Assembly (NCBI GenBank): GCA_958298945.1
Contig: OY282607.1
Span: forward strand, 73,400,868 to 73,464,867
Length of the DNA stretch: 64,000 nt
Reading direction: 5' to 3'
Source of the DNA: Atherix ibis
Lineage: Eukaryota; Arthropoda; Insecta; Diptera; Athericidae
Part shown: one piece after another, positions 59,190 to 64,000 of the stretch
How the letters are laid out: each line of letters opens with the position of its first letter
How positions within the stretch are numbered: the first letter of the stretch is position 1
The notes under the pieces: generated by a model
Databases searched by the model: none
Seen by the model: only the letters and a program-made list of their open reading frames with translations
Told to the model about the DNA's origin: nothing
Made by a program: the position numbers and the translations under genes

Positions 59190-62100
59190 GTAAGCTTTGC
59201 TGAAGTGTTTAAAAGTTCATTTAAGATCTTTTATTTATTTATTTATGCTAAATAATATCGTGTTTTAAGCAATGACTAATAATTTTGTGTGTGTATATAA
59301 AAAATTGCTGAAGTTTTTTATGCATAACACTGATATTTTTTGAATAAATATTTTTCAACTAAATTATGAGGCTGTTATTTGGACTCAAACCTAACCTATA
59401 AATAATTGTCAGTAATATTTCAACTTTATATAATAATAATTAAATTTTGTTTATTTACATTTATATATGTGTGCGCAAGTTTGGCCATTTTAACATACTC
59501 ATAGTTTATATTTAGAATATGAAACAAGAATATCAATCTCTAATCGATTCGATAAGGAAATCGAATCGATATCAAATACATTATCGGTAAGAAAGAATTC
59601 CTTACCATCCGCAATACAAGATAGATTACCTTTCAACAGCATACCCAAAAATGTAAGAGATTACTTTCTACATTACTTATATCTTTGAAGGAATGTCATT
59701 GTTTTCGTCTCGCATTACCTTGAAGTTTTCGCATATTGTATTACAGAGTAATCGATGAAATATTGTATCTACGGACTTCTATACACAATTCAACGTATTT
59801 TAATACAATATATAAAAACGAAGAGTTTTACAATTAATTATTAATAGAATAAATTTTTTAAAAGTGGCTTTATATAAAAATCACAAATATATTCTTTTTA
59901 GTGAAGCTATCTCGTTAAATAACCTCTGCAATAAAAATATACCTATTATTGGAAATAATTATTTTATTACAAATAATAAAGAGGAGTTGATGGAGCGTCT
60001 CTTTATAGAATTTTGTTTATAGATCTTCTCTTGCATAATTAAACGTCGTAAATGACGATTACTATAGTTGCCATTTTAATAACTTATAATGATAATTAAA
60101 ATTTTAATAATTTTAAGTTTAGTTAACGCTAAATGTAAATTTTTTCAATAAAACTATTTTTATAATAATTTACAAAAAAATAAACTTTACAACAACAGTG
60201 ACTTAAGAATTATTGCATTTCGTTATCTTTCTGAGAAGTCTCAATTTGACAATTTCTTGAAAATTTTCTCTATATGTTTTTCAAAAAAATTTTACGGTTT
60301 ACTTTATGAATAACCATTTCTTACCTATGTAACTGAATACAACTTAATTTATATTCATCAATAAAATCATCAATTACTAATTCATACACAAACTCCATAC
60401 CTTATCTAAATGGTCATTGAATTTGAAATGTACAGAAATTCTCCTCTTTTGGACCAATAACGATAATCTGGACTGTTCAAAATCTTAAAAGAAACCTTGG
60501 ACTTAATTCAAATGATCTAAAAAATAAATATAGTATGTGGAAAAAATACATATTCAGATATAATTTCATTTACTATATTATGTTCAGATGAAAATTTTAA
60601 CATTTCAAATATGCGACTATCAATAATGTATTAGGTTTGTAAAAGTAATTGTATATGAACATTATTTTTAAACGTGCCGAATTATTGATAGTATGATTAT
60701 TTGCACTAATAATACGTTATAATAATAATTATACCGCAAATGATATTTCAGGATCATTTTCTTATATCTGTTTTTAAAAAAAACCTTTCAAAAACTAATT
60801 AACCTATTCTAATTTCAAAGACTAATTTTTGAATTTCTAAAGGCACACATTTTTGAAATTGTAGATACATAAAAAGTTTGCTATAATATAGGGTTTTCAA
60901 TAAGAGTGATATGATTTCTCAGTGATGTTTCGGCCATTTGTAATATGTCATGATCTGCCATTTTTTTTCATTATATTCAGTAATGTTTACAATTTTATCA
61001 TGGATAGATATACGCAAGAACAACGTTTACAAATTATTCAATTTTATTATCAAAATAATCGTTCTCCAAGTGCAACTTTTCGTGCGCTCACTTTCATCTG
61101 AGTGGTGCGGTAAATAAACAAAACTGTCGATTCTGGTGCGAAGAAAATCCACAAATTATTCATGAACACCCATTACATTCACCTAAATTGACAGTTTGGT
61201 GTGGTTTTTAGTCTGCTGGAATCATCGGTCCCTACTTCTTTCGAAATGAAGCTGGTAACACAGTAACTGTCAATGGAGATCGGTATAGATCGATGATAAC
61301 TAACTTTTTATAGCCGAAATTTCAAGAAGGTGATCTTGACAACATCTGGTTCCAAGACGGGGCTACGTGCCACACAGCACGTGCAACAACCGAATTATTG
61401 CGAGAAAAGTTTGAAGATTCGATTATTTCAAGAAATTGTGACATTGAATGGCCTCCAAGAAGTTGTGATTTAACACTATTATACTATTTCTTGTGGGGTT
61501 ATTTTAGCAATAAACCAGACTCTCTTCAAGCTTTAGAAGTTAATATTGAACTTGCTATTCATGACATATGACTTGATATAGTGGAAAAAGTGCTTGAAAA
61601 TTGGGTTCATCAAATTCGTTTCTGCAAAAGAAGTCGTGGAGGCTATTTGAATGACGTTTTATTCAGAACTTAATTGTATTGATTGTACTTCACATTAAAT
61701 AGAAAACATTTGAATTTCCTTAACAATTAGTGTGTTTTTTTGTTGAAAAGAAATCATATCACTCTTATTCGAAAACCCTACATAAGTTTCTAAGTAAATA
61801 TTTATAAGTACTTTTGTATAAGTTCAGGTGTTCAATATTGTTCCTCAATAGTACAGTTAATGTAAGCAATATTTTAAGATTGCCAGTGGTCCTAATAGAT
61901 ATTTTTTTTTAAATCCTAACAAAAAAAAATTTTACCAAATATACTATAGAATTTAAAAATAAATGTATTTAAATTCTCTTTGAAGATTTTTTCATTGTAT
62001 ACCAGGATTGGATAAAGTAATCATATTCGAAGATTTAGCTACACTCGGATACAAATGTGGTTATCGTGACACTGGTCTCGACGAGGAACATTGCAATCTT

Positions 62101-62952
62101 GTTATGAAAAAACTTGGAAAATTTCATGCTGCATCTATAATATTGCATGAAATAAATCCCAAATTAATAAAGAGATTTACTATGGCAACATTTAATCCAA
62201 ATGCTGTAGATATTGTTCTTTTTAAAGAAATATTCCATGAAAGTCTTAAATACCTTATAAAAGTTGTAAGATCTTGGCATGGATTTGAAGAAATATCAAG
62301 AAAGCTGATGCGTATTTACAAAGATTTTCGAAGGAAATATATAGAACAGCTTCAGCCAAAAGAGAATGAACTTCATGTATTAAATCATGGCGACGTGTGG
62401 CTTAGTAATACTATGTTTTGCTATCAAAATACAAGTAACAACAAAAACATTCCGAAAGATGTAATTTTTGTAAGCAATTTTATAAAAATATAGCAAAATA
62501 AACTAAACGATCTCATGGGTTTTATATATTTTATTCTTTTACAGATAGATTACCAAGTGCCATTTTTCTCCAGCCCCGGTATTGATATTAATTACTTTTT
62601 AAATACAAGCGTTCAATTAAGCGTTCTAAAATCGAAAAGGAATCAACTTATTTCTACTTACTATGAATCTCTGGCAGAAGTTTTATCAAATCATAGTTAT
62701 CGAAACATACCATCACAGGATGATATCCGAAAAGAAGTTAATGAGAAGGAATTCTATGGATTCATTGTAGCTTCTTGTATATTTCCATTGCTTCGAATGA
62801 AACGTAGCCAAGCAGTTGACAAAAATGTTGAAAGTTTCACAAATAAATGTGAACTCAAACGAAAAAGGCAAATGATGTTTTCTGACAAAAACTGCTTAGA
62901 AATGTTACAATATTCATTAAAACGTTTTGACAAAATGAATATTTTAAATTAA
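58831..62952 (+). CDS. EcKinase / CHK-like kinase (ecdysteroid-kinase-like), three exons
   Basis: Small-molecule kinase of the EcKinase (ecdysteroid 22-kinase-like, CHK domain) family, cytosolic. Some members phosphorylate ecdysteroids and others are linked to detoxification; the substrate here is unknown. Joining exons 58831-59189, 61986-62469 and 62545-62952 gives 1251 bp, 416 aa, the usual family length. Visible landmarks: glycine-rich loop PGSLVGENYCSNIYRV (44-58), Lys77 in IVKSLP, Glu98 in FKNETIMYKKILPEIE, hinge IIFEDLATLGY (132-142), FHAAS, catalytic HGDVWLSN (254-261), and metal-binding Asp283 in FIDYQ. No signal peptide or membrane segment. The exon 2 acceptor was chosen because it keeps frame with exon 1 and supplies NPKFFHC, fitting the family's PKCYY segment. 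The alternative AG at 62004-62005 puts a stop in frame. Intron 1 (2.8 kb) carries a transposon. No lesions are seen, so probably functional. Confidence 0.88.
59543..59570. repeat. 11-bp perfect inverted repeat in kinase intron 1
   Basis: Arms ATCGATTCGAT and ATCGAATCGAT with a 6-base loop. Function unknown. Confidence 0.6.
60891..61778 (+). mobile_element. DUF4817-type Tc1/mariner-superfamily transposon in kinase intron 1
   Basis: Terminal repeats of about 29 bp: GGGTTTTCAATAAGAGTGAT (left), inverted in ATCACTCTTATTCGAAAACC then C (right). TA on both sides (60889-60890 and 61779-61780). 888 bp; an internal deletion has shortened it. It lies in the same orientation as the gene. Confidence 0.9.
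61000..61672 (+). pseudogene. DUF4817-type DDE transposase, internally deleted
   Basis: Starts MDRYTQEQRLQIIQFYYQNN, SPSATFRAL (start of the DUF4817 helix-turn-helix), then jumps to AHFHLSGAVNKQNCRFWCEE. The deletion removes the rest of the DNA-binding domain and the first catalytic Asp just before AHF. It continues LTVWCGF-stop-SAGIIGPYFF, VNGDRYRSMITNFL-stop, and WFQDGATCHTARATTELL with the second Asp. At WPPRSCDLTLLYYFLWGYFS the third catalytic residue (PLDYFLWG in the family) is Tyr. The C-terminus SRGGYLNDVLFRT-stop is intact. Three in-frame stops (after CGF, NFL and HDI). Inactive. Confidence 0.85.
61986..62469 (+). CDS. kinase exon 2
   Basis: Begins after TCTCTTTGAAG with a weak pyrimidine tract, completes codon 120 and ends in phase 0 at TTT|GTAAGC. 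It holds the hinge, FHAAS and HGDVWLSN motifs. A missed micro-exon upstream cannot be excluded, but none is needed. Confidence 0.75.
62545..62952 (+). CDS. kinase exon 3
   Basis: Follows a strong acceptor (TTATTCTTTTACAG) and opens with IDYQVPFFSSPG. It includes the C-terminal helices and ends at TAA. The 75-bp intron before it is typical of insects. Confidence 0.88.
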   Translation: MDYQVPFFSSPGIDINYFLNTSVQLSVLKSKRNQLISTYYESLAEVLSNHSYRNIPSQDDIRKEVNEKEFYGFIVASCIFPLLRMKRSQAVDKNVESFTNKCELKRKRQMMFSDKNCLEMLQYSLKRFDKMNILN

Positions 62953-62957
62953 CTTTT

Positions 62958-63007
62958 AATAAATCTTATTTAACAATTTCCGAAGCAAAAATATTCATTT
63001 CAATAAA
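62958..63007 (+). terminator. polyadenylation signals of the kinase gene
   Basis: AATAAA hexamers at 62958-62963 and 63002-63007, 6 and 50 bp after the stop codon. Either could serve 3' end formation. Confidence 0.6.
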
Positions 63008-64000
63008 GTTTCTAAAATTGGATTTAAAAATTTCCTAAAATAAGTTAATTTACACATGAAAAATATTATATATAAAAACACAAATATTTTTTTGGGCCAT
63101 ATTTGTTAAAATACGAAAAAAAATTAAAAATAAAATTAGAAATTTTTTGGGCTATATTTGCTAATATATAAAAAAAAAGTTTTTATATTGAACTCTAAAA
63201 AATAAAAATAAAAGTTATTATTTTGCTGCTAAATATTGAATATTGATTAAATGAGCAGCCTTCCATCTAATAATTAAAAAACATTATATTTAAGTATATA
63301 TCGATTATTTTAACATACAATATTTAAATTGTCTGAACAAGTTTTATTATACATTTAAATGATGCAGCTAATTATTCTCAAACAGAAACGCAAATCATAC
63401 CCTCAAAATCCTATTCATTTGATTACAACTTTTCAAATATAAAAAGCTTTCGTAAGTTGCTTAAATGACATGATTTTTCTCCAACTGAAACTTTATCAAC
63501 CCTTCTAAATGTATTTTCCTCATAAGAAGAGCTTTTTTGGTAATGCAGTTCGAAAAAAAAGCTTCAATTTCGTGCATAATCTTGAAATACAGTTTTCTCA
63601 CGTTTTAGTTGGAAATGGATTTTGCTTCGATATACTTCCGATTTTCCTTGTAGTGATACTAACATACTCATAAGATATTTTGTGGACGTAAACAAATTTT
63701 TATTAATTAAGATTGTAATTAAATCATACAAAAAAAACATCGTACAGAGAGAAATGAAAGATTAGAAAGAAAATTGTTGATAAATTTCTAATTATATATT
63801 GTTAATTACAAAGCTTGGAATAGATTTCTGCAAATAAATATTTCAAGCGCTCAAATAAATATGCAATCATTATTAAATGTTAAAATTAATATCTAATCAT
63901 TTTTAAATAAAAAAAAACGGGTTTTATTGAAAAAACTATCCAAATTCATTAAAAGAAACATATCGTATTATTTATTAATAAATAATAGTATATAAGAAAT
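63008..64000. other. AT-rich 3' flank
   Basis: No gene, transposon end or ordered repeat recognised up to the window end. Confidence 0.5.

Noticed and set aside
59900..60021. Possible extra kinase exon after TTCTTTTTAG (frame with SLNNLCNKNIPIIGNN)
   Set aside because: It runs into a stop, has no donor in the right phase, and does not resemble any EcKinase segment. Exons 1 and 2 already join in frame without it.
1..64000. CRISPR arrays, tRNA or rRNA genes, operons
   Set aside because: No regularly spaced repeats, no tRNA cloverleaf with convincing A and B boxes, no rRNA similarity. The DNA is eukaryotic nuclear.

Overview
The window is AT-rich eukaryotic (arthropod, almost certainly insect) nuclear DNA. 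The evidence is one complete spliced gene of the insect-expanded EcKinase/CHK-like kinase family, many mariner-family DNA transposons, non-LTR retrotransposons of jockey and R1 type, and long gene-poor AT-rich stretches. Nothing points to bacteria, virus or plasmid. I cannot name the species.

Layout. 1-4.5 kb: a nest of non-LTR retrotransposons. A jockey-like copy ends in a TTGAA-repeat tail. It abuts an older jockey-like remnant, into which an R1-clade copy (minus strand) inserted. 4.5-26 kb: mostly non-coding, with mariner copies at 6.2-7.5, 10.4-11.5, 16.8-18.0 and 23.4-24.6 kb and small decayed transposase, reverse transcriptase (RT) and RNase H scraps. 27-31.7 kb: a rearranged mariner, an older mariner fragment cut by a jockey-like copy with a good RT frame, then a pogo/Tigger-type transposon. 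35-41.3 kb: four mariner-type insertions, one next to a piece of another. 43.4-49.4 kb: a mariner nested inside a DUF4817-type transposon, an RT remnant, a Mos1-like copy and further scraps. 50.5-57.9 kb: low-complexity and GC-richer tracts, a mariner at 52.0-53.3 kb, two mariners one inside the other at 55.1-56.6 kb, and a minus-strand RT remnant. 58.8-63 kb: the kinase gene, whose first intron carries another transposon.

At least six mariner groups can be told apart, plus DUF4817-type and pogo-type elements. All transposase copies are broken by stops, frameshifts, deletions or loss of catalytic aspartates, so none looks autonomous. Several copies share lesions, so defective elements were apparently moved by transposase supplied in trans. 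The most unusual structure is a mariner derivative whose 3' end was replaced by an inverted copy of its own 5' end, found with the same junction at two loci.

The only host gene I can support is the kinase: three exons, 416 aa, glycine-rich loop, HGDxWxxN catalytic motif and IDYQ metal-binding motif all present. I found no convincing new biological system. The value lies in the nested transposon history, the rearranged mariner lineage, the PCNA-binding motif in the pogo-type transposase, and the intact kinase gene.
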